NCBI GenBank assembly: GCA_938002965.1
Contig: CALKZY010000020.1
Coordinates: 1 to 38,820, forward strand
Direction: 5' to 3'
From: an uncultured Acidimicrobiales bacterium
Lineage (GTDB): Bacteria; Actinomycetota; Acidimicrobiia; Acidimicrobiales; SZUA-35
DNA length: 38,820 nt
Part shown: piece by piece, positions 24,169 through 32,475 of the stretch
How positions within the stretch are numbered: the first letter of the stretch is position 1
Layout: each line of letters opens with the position of its first letter
Made by a program: the position numbers and the translations under genes
The notes under the pieces: model-generated
Databases searched by the model: none
What the model saw: only the letters and a program-made list of their open reading frames with translations
What the model was told of the DNA's origin: nothing

Positions 24169-25098
24169 TTATTGAATTGTCTCGGTCCCGGTGACCCGCA
24201 TAGTGCGGGACAGAACGTGACCAGTCTCCCAGGCTCCGGCGACCTCGGCCAGATCGTCGATTTCCCAACGGCCGTTGGTGGTGGCGATGTCGGCCTTAGT
24301 CCATTCCTGGTAACGGGCGACCTTGTTGCCCAGTACCCAATAGACCTGGGCGGTGGCCTTGCACTCTTCGGTGCACAGCCAGGCCACCAACGGTGAGATG
24401 TTGGCCGGGTCCCACTGGTCGAACTCACCGTCTTCTTCTGGGGCGGCGATCCGATCGCTCAGCCCTGGTGTTGAAAGCGTCATCCGGGTTCGAGCGGCTG
24501 GAGCCATGGCGTTGACTCTTACGCCGTAGCGGCCCAGTTCCTGAGCGGCGATAACCGTCATAGTGGCGATGCCGGACTTGGCAGCCCCGTAGTTGATCTG
24601 TCCTACGTTTGAGTGCAGGCCGGAGGTTGACGAAGTGTTCACGATGGAGGCACGGACCTCGTGACCGTTCTTGGACCGTTGACGCCAATACGCAGCGGCG
24701 TGACGCATGGTCAGCCAGGTGCCTTTCAAGTGGACGTTGATGACGGCGTCGAAATCATCTTCGGACATGTTGACTAGCATTTTGTCCCGCAGATTGCCAG
24801 CGTTGTTGACCACGCCGTGTAGATCGCCGAAAGCTTCCACCGCTGAGTCAATGATGTTCTTGGCCCCCTCCCAGTCGGCTACCGAGTCGCCGTTGGCGAT
24901 GGCTTTGCCCCCGGCGGCGGTGATTTCGTTGACCACGTCTTGTGCTGGGCCGGTGCTGGCACCCGATCCGTCCTGTTCGCCACCGAGGTCGTTGACCACA
25001 ACGCTGGCCCCTTCAGAGGCCATAAGCAATGCGTGCTCTCTGCCCACTCCTCGACCGGCACCGGTCACAACGATTACTCGTCCATCAAGATGGCCCAC
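24169..25098 (-). CDS. SDR-family 3-hydroxyacyl-CoA-type dehydrogenase
   Basis: 309 aa, GTG start with GGGAG seven bases upstream. Classical SDR: VVTGAGRGVGREHALLMASEGASVVVND (TGxxxGxG), NNAG, active-site Ser (SIVNTSSTSG), and Y-x-x-x-K (INYGAAKSGIA). The pattern GRGVGR-HALL-A-EGA-VVVNDLGG is that of the MFE-2/HSD17B4 N-terminal dehydrogenase and mycobacterial Hsd4A-like enzymes, i.e. beta-oxidation or steroid side-chain oxidation of hydroxyacyl-CoA. The two MaoC genes lie upstream on the same strand and supply the matching hydratases. It acts in the cytoplasm with NAD+. Confidence 0.9.
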   Translation of the reverse strand: MGHLDGRVIVVTGAGRGVGREHALLMASEGASVVVNDLGGEQDGSGASTGPAQDVVNEITAAGGKAIANGDSVADWEGAKNIIDSAVEAFGDLHGVVNNAGNLRDKMLVNMSEDDFDAVINVHLKGTWLTMRHAAAYWRQRSKNGHEVRASIVNTSSTSGLHSNVGQINYGAAKSGIATMTVIAAQELGRYGVRVNAMAPAARTRMTLSTPGLSDRIAAPEEDGEFDQWDPANISPLVAWLCTEECKATAQVYWVLGNKVARYQEWTKADIATTNGRWEIDDLAEVAGAWETGHVLSRTMRVTGTETIQ

Positions 25099-25206
25099 GT
25101 GTCTTCTCCCTTGTCAGATTTGCCGTATGGCCGAATTCGGCCCGGTCCCGTGTTCCGTTTGCATGTTTCCGATTGCGTGTCTTCGATTGAGTGTTCCGGA
25201 CCGAAG

Positions 25207-25629
25207 TTATGGATCAAGACGGGCGGTAGCGGTGCCGGTTACCACCGGCATGTTGTCCTGGTTCACCGTAGTCACGGTGAAATCGGCCAGGTGCTGGCCG
25301 TCCTCGGTCCGAAGCTCGGTGAGTTCCGCGGTGCTGGTCAGCGTGTCGCCGGGCCACACCTGGTTGACGAACCGTACACCGTATTTTGTCAGTCGGCCGT
25401 CGCCCACCCAATCGGTCAGCAACCGTCCGGTCATACCCATCGTCAACATGCCGTGGGCGAACACTCCTGGGTACCCGGCGACTTCACGGGTGAACAGGTC
25501 GTCGGTGTGCAGCGGGTTGTAGTCGCCTGAGGCGCCGGCGTACATAACCAGCTGGGTTCGCTTAAGGTCTTCGACGAGGACTTCGCTTCGAGTGTCGCCG
25601 ACGTTGAGTTCGCTTGCTTTCAATGTCAT
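25207..25629 (-). CDS. MaoC-like (R)-hydratase, catalytic subunit
   Basis: 140 aa from the ATG at 25629 (Shine-Dalgarno GGGGGA). A single hot-dog fold with the R-hydratase 2 motif GDYNPLHTDD: Asp and His of the catalytic dyad are present, followed by GVFAHGMLTMG. It hydrates trans-enoyl-CoA to the (R)-3-hydroxyacyl-CoA (or the reverse). Its gene starts 17 bp after the end of the MaoC-N gene, so the two likely form a heteromer, as in HadAB/ChsH-type dehydratases, and feed the SDR. Confidence 0.9.
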   Translation of the reverse strand: MTLKASELNVGDTRSEVLVEDLKRTQLVMYAGASGDYNPLHTDDLFTREVAGYPGVFAHGMLTMGMTGRLLTDWVGDGRLTKYGVRFVNQVWPGDTLTSTAELTELRTEDGQHLADFTVTTVNQDNMPVVTGTATARLDP

Positions 25630-25646
25630 GTGTCGTTCCCCCGCCT

Positions 25647-26150
25647 TCAGCCGGTGACCGGCTTTTCGGTCCGCACGCCGACGGAGCGGGCGGTGATGAC
25701 CAGTTCGCCGTCTTGATCTCTGTATTCGGTGACGGTCTCGGTGAATGACAGCAGACCGGCTCGTTTGGAGTGCTTCTCCCACTTCTCACCCGGTTTGACT
25801 GTTGCGATCAACACGTCACCCGGGTTGATGTGTCGGTGGTACTCGTAGTGCTGTTCAGCGTGTAGTCCAGCTGCGATGCCGCCGCCGGACCCACCGTCTG
25901 AGGTGGCGTCGGGGTCGATCCCAGTGGGCTTGGCACCCGAGCCGATCCACGGCTCACCGATCTTGGGGCGAAGACGGTTGTCCGGATCATACTGAGCGCT
26001 GGCTTGCACGAATGTGGGCGGTGCGATGATGTCACCGACTTCAGTTGCGGCCGCATGGTCGGCGTCGTAGTAGATTGGGTTGACGTCGCCGATAGCTCGG
26101 GCGAACATCATGATGTGTCCGGCTTCAATCGGGAATCGTTCAACTGGCAC
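25647..26150 (-). CDS. MaoC N-terminal-type hydratase partner subunit
   Basis: 167 aa. The start is the GTG at 26150, fixed by a perfect AGGAGGT six bases upstream; the longer frame has no start support. It is a hot-dog protein of the FAS1-DH/MaoC-N type (FARAIGDVNPIYYDADHA, APPTFVQA, HYEYHRHINPGDVL, LLSFTETVTEYRDQDGELVITA). Catalytic His is not retained in the GDVNPIYYDADHA loop, as expected for the non-catalytic partner of a heterodimeric dehydratase. It precedes the catalytic subunit. Confidence 0.88.
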   Translation of the reverse strand: MPVERFPIEAGHIMMFARAIGDVNPIYYDADHAAATEVGDIIAPPTFVQASAQYDPDNRLRPKIGEPWIGSGAKPTGIDPDATSDGGSGGGIAAGLHAEQHYEYHRHINPGDVLIATVKPGEKWEKHSKRAGLLSFTETVTEYRDQDGELVITARSVGVRTEKPVTG

Positions 26151-26156
26151 CTGTGT

Positions 26157-26163
26157 ACCTCCT
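26157..26163 (-). promoter_or_regulatory. Strong Shine-Dalgarno deciding the MaoC-N start
   Basis: AGGAGGT on the minus strand, 6 nt before the GTG at 26150. It is a full complement to the 16S tail and overrules the longer frame starting at 26246. Confidence 0.85.
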
Positions 26164-26322
26164 GTGGCAATGCCTCGGGGACCGCCCGAGCCGCTGGGGC
26201 CGGGGCGCCGTCTCCTACCTTGGCAGTTGCTTCGGGCAGCGAGCAAACTCAGCTCGGTTATCGGCCTCCAATGCGGCGATAGCTCAGCTCAATCAGAGCA
26301 ATACGAGTAACGAGACACCTGC

Positions 26323-26913
26323 ATGAGCACCACATCACTTACCAAACTCCTGGCCGACATCGCAAGCTGCACCGTGTGTGCCGAGCACTTGCCCCACGGA
26401 GTGCGACCTGTAGTGCAGGCGGCCGAGTCGGCCCGCATTGTCATCATCGGGCAAGCTCCGGGCCGTCGGGTGCACGAAAGCGGCATCCCATGGGATGATC
26501 CCAGTGGAAAGACGCTGCGGGACTGGCTCGGGCTCTCCGATGACCAGTTCTACGATCCCGGCACAGTCGCCTTGGTGCCTATGGGGTTCTGTTACCCGGG
26601 TTCGGCCCCCTCAGGCGACAAACCGCCGCGGCCGGAGTGCGCGCCGCTTTGGCATGAGCCGCTACTGGGCCAACTGCCTTCCGATCGGCTGGAAGTGATC
26701 ATCGGAACCTACGCCCAAAAACGCTACGTCGAGAACCGGGCCAAGACCTTGACCGAGACGGTGGCCAACTGGGCGTCCTACCTGCCTGCCCAGATCGTGC
26801 TTCCTCATCCGTCGCCCAGGAACCGGCATTGGTTAACCAAGAATCCGTGGTTCGAAGCCGAGACCCTGCCGGCTTTTCGCCATCGGATCGGCGAGTTGAT
26901 CGCCGCCCTCTAG
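26323..26913 (+). CDS. Uracil-DNA glycosylase-family protein with four-Cys Fe-S pattern
   Basis: 196 aa. The N terminus has C16-x2-C19, and C90 and C106 are spaced C-x15-C, the spacing of the [4Fe-4S] cysteines in family 4/5 glycosylases. The first active-site motif is IGQAPGRRVHESGIPWDDPSGKTLRDWLG; the second is LPHPSPRNRHWL. The GQAPG loop normally carries the water-activating residue, and this divergent version (GRRVHESG) is like the group of short, uncharacterised UDG-superfamily proteins. It probably excises a base lesion from DNA, but its target is unknown. Confidence 0.85.
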   Translation: MSTTSLTKLLADIASCTVCAEHLPHGVRPVVQAAESARIVIIGQAPGRRVHESGIPWDDPSGKTLRDWLGLSDDQFYDPGTVALVPMGFCYPGSAPSGDKPPRPECAPLWHEPLLGQLPSDRLEVIIGTYAQKRYVENRAKTLTETVANWASYLPAQIVLPHPSPRNRHWLTKNPWFEAETLPAFRHRIGELIAAL

Positions 26914-26935
26914 GCACCTGATGGCCTCGTTCGGC

Positions 26936-27784
26936 TTAGTTGTCTTCGATGGCTTTGACGTGTCGAAGCCACAGACCGCCACCGCGGTGAGGGCGAGGGT
27001 CATATGAGCGGTGGCCCAGCATTCTTTGCACCCGTTCGGACTGGTCATCCAATTCGCCCAGCTGAAAGTCGAGGGCCGCTGCCTCCTCGGGCGCTAGCCA
27101 CCCGACTACCACGCTCATGTGCATGGCTCGACGCCAGCGGTCTGTTGTTAGGTTTGCCCCTCCGCCGTGTTGCACATAGCCGGAGTAGACCAGAGCGTCA
27201 CCGGGACCAAGCTCAGCCGGCATGGTGTCCAGATCGTCGTACTGTTTCAGTTTGGCCGTCCGGTGGCTGGCGGGGACCACCCTGGTCGCTCCCAATTCCT
27301 CGGTCACATGGTCCAACCCGATCATGGCGCTGATCGTGATCTCAACCGAGTCAGGCCAGGTGGCGGTGACATACTCCCACCAGTTGTCGGCATCGCGGTG
27401 CAGCGCCTGGGCCTTCTCCCCCGGACCGATGTACATCACCTGAGCTGTATTCAGCCAGTAGGAGCCACAAGTCGGCAACAGCAGGGCTGAAGCGACCTGA
27501 TGGAACAGTTCGTTGTCCAACATGGTGAAGAAGGCCGGAGTTAGTCGGGCGAGGCTGGAGAAGCGAACCGTGTTGGCACCCGCGAAGACTTTGCCATCAT
27601 CACCCATCCCCTGGGTGGCCGAGCCTGGTGCCACCTCTTCGGCGAATCGGTCGGAGGCTTCCCGGATGGCGGCGATCGTCGCCGCGTCGAACATGTTCTC
27701 GGCAATAAACGCGCCATCGTCAGCCATGGCCTTGAGCAGGATGTCAAGATCGGTGTCGGGAGCAAATCTCTGAACGGGCTGCAT
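26936..27784 (-). CDS. Phytanoyl-CoA dioxygenase (PhyH) family protein
   Basis: 282 aa from the ATG at 27784; a -10-like TACCGT (27792-27797, minus strand) is 7 nt upstream. The Fe(II)/2-oxoglutarate double-stranded beta-helix is complete: H129-x-D131 (ALHRDADNWW), distal H206 (GYVQHGGGANLT), and Arg216/218 for 2-oxoglutarate binding. It hydroxylates a small molecule or lipid using O2 and 2-oxoglutarate. The substrate is unknown; members often act on natural products as well as phytanoyl-CoA. Its start is 81 bp from the divergent repeat protein. Confidence 0.85.
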   Translation of the reverse strand: MQPVQRFAPDTDLDILLKAMADDGAFIAENMFDAATIAAIREASDRFAEEVAPGSATQGMGDDGKVFAGANTVRFSSLARLTPAFFTMLDNELFHQVASALLLPTCGSYWLNTAQVMYIGPGEKAQALHRDADNWWEYVTATWPDSVEITISAMIGLDHVTEELGATRVVPASHRTAKLKQYDDLDTMPAELGPGDALVYSGYVQHGGGANLTTDRWRRAMHMSVVVGWLAPEEAAALDFQLGELDDQSERVQRMLGHRSYDPRPHRGGGLWLRHVKAIEDN

Positions 27785-27865
27785 AAACACAACGGTAGTC
27801 GAGCGGGCGTGCTGGGCTCTTGTCGCTCCGGCCGTGGCCCTGCCTGCCGACTAGCATGGTCAACT

Positions 27866-30064
27866 ATGAGCGACGACAACGATCAAAACGTGTCCGTCGA
27901 TCTGAGTAATGAGGTTGTGACCGGTGATGACCTTCGCTCGCGGTGCCGCCAGCCTGGCGGTGCTCTTCAGTTCACCGGCGGCCGGATTCCCGACTCCGTT
28001 GATCTTTCGGACATGACTCTCGACCGACGTGTGAGCTTCGTCGACACAGTTTTCGAGCAAAGCATCGGGTTGTCGTCGGCTCGATGCCGGTCACTCGACT
28101 TCACCCGGTGTCGCCTGCTCGGGGGTATGGACGCCACCGCCGCCCGCATCGATGGCAACCTCACTCTGTCCGAATGCGAAGTAACCGTTGCCGCCAATCG
28201 GAGTGGCTCGCAACGTCCGGCGACAATCTGGCTGACCGATGCCAAGGTCACCGGACGCATCGACATCACTTCGACCACTATTGGAACGGCCGACGACAAT
28301 TGGACCCGGTCGATCCATGCCGACCGGGTCGAGGTCGCAGCCGGCGTCAGCCTGGTGGACGACGTCAAGGCCAACGGCGAAATCAAACTGACCGGCGCCA
28401 CCATCGGCGGGTCGGTTCAGATCTACGGCACTCAGATCCACGACCCGTACGTTGCGCTCTACATTTCGGAGGCCAGGATCGGCGGCAATCTGTCGATCAT
28501 GGTGGGCCGCGGCGGTGTCCCCAGCACTATCGATGGGGGTCTCGTCGCCTCCGGGTGTGTCGTTAACGGCCAGTTCCTCGTCTACGCCTCTTCGATCAAG
28601 GCGCCTACCGGTGCTGACAATCCTCGCTACCGGTTCCGGGGAGCCCGGTCCGGGGTGGCCATCGATGCCACACGGGCCAGGTTCGATGGTGACGTTCGCA
28701 TATACGGAGGAACGACGGTGCAAGGCAAGGTAGACCTCGCCACCGCAACCGTCGAAAGCCAACTCGACTTAGCCGACACCATCGTCGAAGAACCCGACAC
28801 CGGCTGGCTGCCCGACTCCTACTCGATAGACCTGAGCAACACGACGCTCGGCTCAGACCTTCGGTTTCATGGGTCAGCCGGATCTATTCGGCTGGAAAAC
28901 GCCAAGGTGGCCGGGTCGGTCCACTTCGAAGATGTCGAAATCGAGGCCAACCGTCCTGAATCCATCGAGGCTCGCAACGCGCGGATCGAGGGCGATGTGT
29001 GGTTGGATCGGGCACGCAGCATCGGGGGCGACGTCGACTTCCGGCTGTCACATGTGGCTGGAGATTGGAGGGCACCGGGAGCGTACTTCGACTCCACCGG
29101 AGCGCTTGAGGATTCGGCCCTGACCCTGACTTCGATAGAAGTCGACGGCTCGGTCTTTCTCAGTCGAAGCTTCGAAGCCGTAGGGCTGATCCGTCTAAAC
29201 CGCGCTCGGATCGGTGGACGCTTGGCCATGGACGGAACAACCATCCGCCAAGCCGAGCACGCCCCTTCGCCTCTGGTTGTTGCTTGCCGGTCTGCCTCGG
29301 TAGCCAGTGGGCTTTTCCTCAACTGGCAGGTTGACGGCGAGGTCGACTTCCAGGGCACGTCGACCAACCTCCTGGTCGACGACCCGACGCGCTGGGGAAC
29401 CGGGCACATTATTAGTGGCCTCACCTATCAAAGGATGACAAAATCCGCCGCCACCTTACCGTCAGGCTCATCAGAGGGCGAGCGGTCCCAGCGCCTTCAG
29501 TGGTTGGCCGACCAGAACGAAGCTGATGCCGGAACCTACTCGCAACTTGCCGATTACTACCGGCGGCATGGCCGAACGATTGATGCCGAAGAGGTTCTGA
29601 TCGCCCGCAACAGGTTTCTACGAGCTGAACGCAGAAGCCAAGGCGGTTGGCGCAATCGATTGAAGAATCTTGCCGATCTATTGTGGGACGTCGGCGTCGG
29701 CTACGGCTATCGGGCCAGCAGAGCCGCTCTGCTGATCGTCGCGCTTTTGGCCGCAACCGGAGCGATCTTGAACAGCGGATTCGCCCGTGACCGCCTGGTG
29801 GCGTCCGACGAAGACAATGTCGTTTTCTCGGCCGATGCTCCCTGCCAATCCGGCACGGTCCGCTGTTTCAGCCCGGCCTTCTATGCCGTCGACACCGTGA
29901 TTCCCCTCGTCGACTTACAGCAGCGATCGACCTGGTACCCATCTCGGAATCTCCGCTACGGCACTGAGCTGGAGTGGGGCCTCAATCTGACGGTCCTATT
30001 GGGCTGGGTGGCCAGCTCGGCTCTGGTGTTGGGTCTGACTAGGACCCTGTCACCCGAGTCATAG
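27866..30064 (+). CDS. Large beta-solenoid repeat protein with C-terminal membrane helices
   Basis: 732 aa from the ATG at 27866, with -10 TAGCAT 8 nt upstream (leaderless); the frame to 27809 overlaps the promoter. Residues about 30-540 are a long right-handed solenoid of hydrophobic and small-residue repeats, for example SLDFTRCRLLGGMDATAARIDGNL, ITSTTIG, ARIGGNLSI, and TIRQAE, like a degenerate pentapeptide or beta-helix family. An acidic-basic helical linker (ADYYRRHGRTIDAEEVLIARN) is followed by two strong membrane helices (ALLIVALLAATGAILNSG and LTVLLGWVASSALVLGLT) flanking DTVIPLVDLQQRSTWYP. Relatives in actinobacteria are annotated only as membrane-associated proteins. Its function is not known; binding or scaffolding is the sole guess. 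Confidence 0.75.
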   Translation: MSDDNDQNVSVDLSNEVVTGDDLRSRCRQPGGALQFTGGRIPDSVDLSDMTLDRRVSFVDTVFEQSIGLSSARCRSLDFTRCRLLGGMDATAARIDGNLTLSECEVTVAANRSGSQRPATIWLTDAKVTGRIDITSTTIGTADDNWTRSIHADRVEVAAGVSLVDDVKANGEIKLTGATIGGSVQIYGTQIHDPYVALYISEARIGGNLSIMVGRGGVPSTIDGGLVASGCVVNGQFLVYASSIKAPTGADNPRYRFRGARSGVAIDATRARFDGDVRIYGGTTVQGKVDLATATVESQLDLADTIVEEPDTGWLPDSYSIDLSNTTLGSDLRFHGSAGSIRLENAKVAGSVHFEDVEIEANRPESIEARNARIEGDVWLDRARSIGGDVDFRLSHVAGDWRAPGAYFDSTGALEDSALTLTSIEVDGSVFLSRSFEAVGLIRLNRARIGGRLAMDGTTIRQAEHAPSPLVVACRSASVASGLFLNWQVDGEVDFQGTSTNLLVDDPTRWGTGHIISGLTYQRMTKSAATLPSGSSEGERSQRLQWLADQNEADAGTYSQLADYYRRHGRTIDAEEVLIARNRFLRAERRSQGGWRNRLKNLADLLWDVGVGYGYRASRAALLIVALLAATGAILNSGFARDRLVASDEDNVVFSADAPCQSGTVRCFSPAFYAVDTVIPLVDLQQRSTWYPSRNLRYGTELEWGLNLTVLLGWVASSALVLGLTRTLSPES

Positions 30065-30108
30065 TCGCCGGAATCACAGACACCGCCGCCCGGCTTCTCG
30101 TAGGCGTG

Positions 30109-31491
30109 CTACGGCCTCAACGTGATGGTCACCGCCGTGCCACCGTCGGCTCCGTCGGTGATCTCAACCGAGCCACCATGGGCATCGACGATCGATTTGA
30201 CAATCGACAGACCCAGTCCCGACCCCGGCTCGGACCGAGCAGTGTCGGCCCGGTAGAACCGGTCAAATACTCGCTGTCGGTCTTCGGCTGATATGCCAAT
30301 GCCACGGTCGACAACACGTAGCTGGCGATCGGCTGTTAGCGTCACAGCGATCGGTTGATCCGCTGGGCTGTATTTGTCGGCGTTGGACAACAAGTTGGCC
30401 AAGGCCCGATCGAGGCTCTCCCGATGCCCATTGACGACAACCCCGGGCGCGATGCTGGTTTCGACAGTGCGACCTGTGCGGAGTTGGAACCGCTCGACAG
30501 CGCCGGAAACCACGTCACCAAGGCTGAGCTCAACCAGGTCCTGCGGCGTGTAGCGGTCAGTGGCCACGTCGACAATTTCGTCGACCAGATGGGCCAGCTC
30601 CCGTAGCTCCGAGCGCACACTGTCAAACGTCTGGGCCCGGTCATCGGGGTCCATGTCGGGGGCGAGTGCCAGCAGGTCGATGTTGGCCTTCACACTGGTC
30701 AGCGGGGTCCGCAATTCATGGGCGGCGTCTTGCACCAATTGTTGTTGTCGGACACGGCTGTCGGCCAGGTTGCCAAGCAGATTTTGAAACCCCGATGCCA
30801 ACCGACCAACTTCGTCGTTGCCCTCCACATCAATGGCAACGTTGAGGTTTCCGGTGGTGGCCACCGTGTCGACCGAGGTTGCCAGCGAGCGCAGTGGACC
30901 AGTAATTCGACCGGCCAAAACCAACCCGAGGGCGGCTCCTAGCAGTGCAAGCACTGCGACAATTGGCAGAAGTTGAGATTGGATCAGGTTGATGGCTGAG
31001 CTGGATTCGCTTAGTTCACGAGCCACCTGGATTGCTCCCCCAGTGGGCAGTGCGGCGGTTAAGACTCGGTAGTTGTCGCCGTTGTCGATCATGACAGTCC
31101 GCAGCCGCCTACTCTTCGAATCCCCGGAAGCGACCTGCCGATCGGTGTCGTCGACCGGCAGGAGGACACCGGTAGTGCTGTCGACTGAACCATCACCGGC
31201 CAGCGTTTGGACGACGGAATCGTCGTCGACCGAGCCTCTGTTGCCGCGATTGTTGTCTCTTCGACCGTCGCGCCGATCGTCATCGTCGCCGTTTCCGTTT
31301 CCGTTTCCGTTTCCGCCATCGGGCCCTACCCGCTCGCCCTGGATGATGGCGTCAGCTCGATTCTCCAGGAAGTTGTCGACCTGGCGACTCACACCCCGTT
31401 CGGCAGCGACGAATCCGGCAGCACCGAGCGCCAGTGCGGTTACTGCGATAAGACCGACAAAGGCTGCGGCCAAGCGAACGGCGAGACTCAT
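30109..31491 (-). CDS. MprB-like sensor histidine kinase
   Basis: 460 aa. Membrane helix at about 7-30; a periplasmic sensor of about 140 residues; second helix at about 175-195; HAMP at about 195-245; HisKA with H258 (DAAHELRTPLTS); HATPase_c with N-box (NLLSNADKYSP), VVDRGIGIS, FDRFYRAD and GSGLGLSIVKSI. The sensor contains an unusual Gly-Asn and Asp-Arg-rich low-complexity patch (about 60-92) coded partly by a hexanucleotide repeat. It forms an operon with the regulator, which ends 8 bp upstream. Confidence 0.93.
   Translation of the reverse strand: MSLAVRLAAAFVGLIAVTALALGAAGFVAAERGVSRQVDNFLENRADAIIQGERVGPDGGNGNGNGNGDDDDRRDGRRDNNRGNRGSVDDDSVVQTLAGDGSVDSTTGVLLPVDDTDRQVASGDSKSRRLRTVMIDNGDNYRVLTAALPTGGAIQVARELSESSSAINLIQSQLLPIVAVLALLGAALGLVLAGRITGPLRSLATSVDTVATTGNLNVAIDVEGNDEVGRLASGFQNLLGNLADSRVRQQQLVQDAAHELRTPLTSVKANIDLLALAPDMDPDDRAQTFDSVRSELRELAHLVDEIVDVATDRYTPQDLVELSLGDVVSGAVERFQLRTGRTVETSIAPGVVVNGHRESLDRALANLLSNADKYSPADQPIAVTLTADRQLRVVDRGIGISAEDRQRVFDRFYRADTARSEPGSGLGLSIVKSIVDAHGGSVEITDGADGGTAVTITLRP
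31291..31314. repeat. Hexanucleotide microsatellite in the sensor kinase
   Basis: GTTTCC repeated four times (minus strand GGAAAC), coding for the Gly-Asn repeat of the periplasmic sensor. The unit keeps the frame, so copy number could change the length of the sensor linker. Confidence 0.92.
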
Positions 31492-31499
31492 GACAGAAC

Positions 31500-32249
31500 C
31501 TATTCGCCCGCCGCCGCGTCGCTGGAGTCAGCAAGCCCGGGCCGGAGTACAAAGCCAACACCGCGGATGGTCTCAATGACTCGAGGCAAGCCAGCGGCTT
31601 CGAGTTTGCGCCGCAAGTAGCCAACGTGGACATCGAGCGATCGGGAGTCGCCGTCGAAGTCGTATCCCCAGATTCGGTCGTACATGGTCGTTCGCTCCAG
31701 AACAATGTCGGCGTTGGCCATCAGGAGCTGGAGGATGGAGAACTCGGTTCGAGTCAGGTCGACGACCTTGTCGTCAACGGTCACCAGATGGCGGGGCAAG
31801 TCAAGCTTGAGCGCCCCGGCCTGGTAAACCTCGGCGATGTCGGAGTCGCTGGAACGACGGATGATTGCCCGCAGCCGGGCCAGCAGCTCCTCCATCTCAA
31901 ACGGCTTGGCCAGGTAGTCGTCGGCCCCGGCATCGAGACCCGCAACTTTGTCCGATGTTTCGTGGCGGGCGGTCAGCATCAGTATCGGCACCCGGTTGCC
32001 GTCGGCCCGCAGTTTGCGACACACCGAGAGGCCGTCAACGAAGGGCATCATCACATCAAGAATGAGAGCGTCGGGCTCGTGTTCGGCCAACGCTTCGAGA
32101 GCGGCTGCTCCATCGTTGACCGTGAGCGGTGTGTACTTCTCGTAGTTGAGAATCCGTTCGAGTGCCTTGCGGATCTCCGGATCGTCTTCGGCCACGAGAA
32201 CAGTTGGGCCGGCTTTTTCGTTTGTTGTCGAAGTCGGATTGGAAGTCAT
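31500..32249 (-). CDS. MprA-like response regulator (OmpR family)
   Basis: 249 aa. The receiver domain has E21-D22-D23, phosphoacceptor D65 (LILDVMMP), T93 and K115 (AKPF). The winged-helix output domain ends with YLRRKLEAAGLPRVIETIRGVGFVLRPG. MprA-like features are DVMMPFVDGLSVCRKLR and LTRTEFSILQLL. ATG start with AGGGA five bases upstream. The short exported protein encoded at 32476-32982, upstream on the same strand, is a likely target or ligand-type partner. Confidence 0.93.
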   Translation of the reverse strand: MTSNPTSTTNEKAGPTVLVAEDDPEIRKALERILNYEKYTPLTVNDGAAALEALAEHEPDALILDVMMPFVDGLSVCRKLRADGNRVPILMLTARHETSDKVAGLDAGADDYLAKPFEMEELLARLRAIIRRSSDSDIAEVYQAGALKLDLPRHLVTVDDKVVDLTRTEFSILQLLMANADIVLERTTMYDRIWGYDFDGDSRSLDVHVGYLRRKLEAAGLPRVIETIRGVGFVLRPGLADSSDAAAGE

Positions 32250-32291
32250 GGTGTTCCCTGCGGGCGCTCACGGCGCCGGTGTGTTCCAGGC

Positions 32292-32308
32292 CGAGCCTAT
32301 TGTGCTCG
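32292..32308. repeat. Inverted repeat over a -10-like box before the regulator
   Basis: CGAGC (32292-32296) and GCTCG (32304-32308) flank CTATTGT; on the minus strand this contains CACAAT-like -10 sequence, about 50 nt before the regulator start. It could be an operator for autoregulation. Confidence 0.35.
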
Positions 32309-32323
32309 ACCCTACAACGGGCT

Positions 32324-32360
32324 GAGCGCTCCCAGGTGATGAAGTCACCTGGAAGCGCTC
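32324..32360. terminator. Strong hairpin between exported-protein gene and regulator
   Basis: Arms GAGCGCTCCCAGGTGA (32324-32339) and TCACCTGGAAGCGCTC (32345-32360) pair for 15 of 16 positions, one C-A mismatch, with a 5-nt loop. No T-run follows. It probably attenuates read-through from the upstream gene into the two-component genes, setting their ratio. Confidence 0.65.
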
Positions 32361-32407
32361 GTGGCCCGCGGCGGCAGCGCCTGACGACGCCGCTTGCGGG
32401 ACCCTTC

Positions 32408-32440
32408 GGGCGTGCCGTGTTGGAGGGGGCTGGCACGCCC
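32408..32440. repeat. Second inverted repeat downstream of the exported-protein gene
   Basis: GGGCGTGCC (32408-32416) and GGCACGCCC (32432-32440), perfect 9-bp arms with a 15-nt loop, 36 bp after the exported-protein stop. With the hairpin at 32324-32360 it makes a double-hairpin 3' region. Confidence 0.65.
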
Positions 32441-32475
32441 TAGGGGATTAATGGGTCCCGATCGCCGACAGCGGT

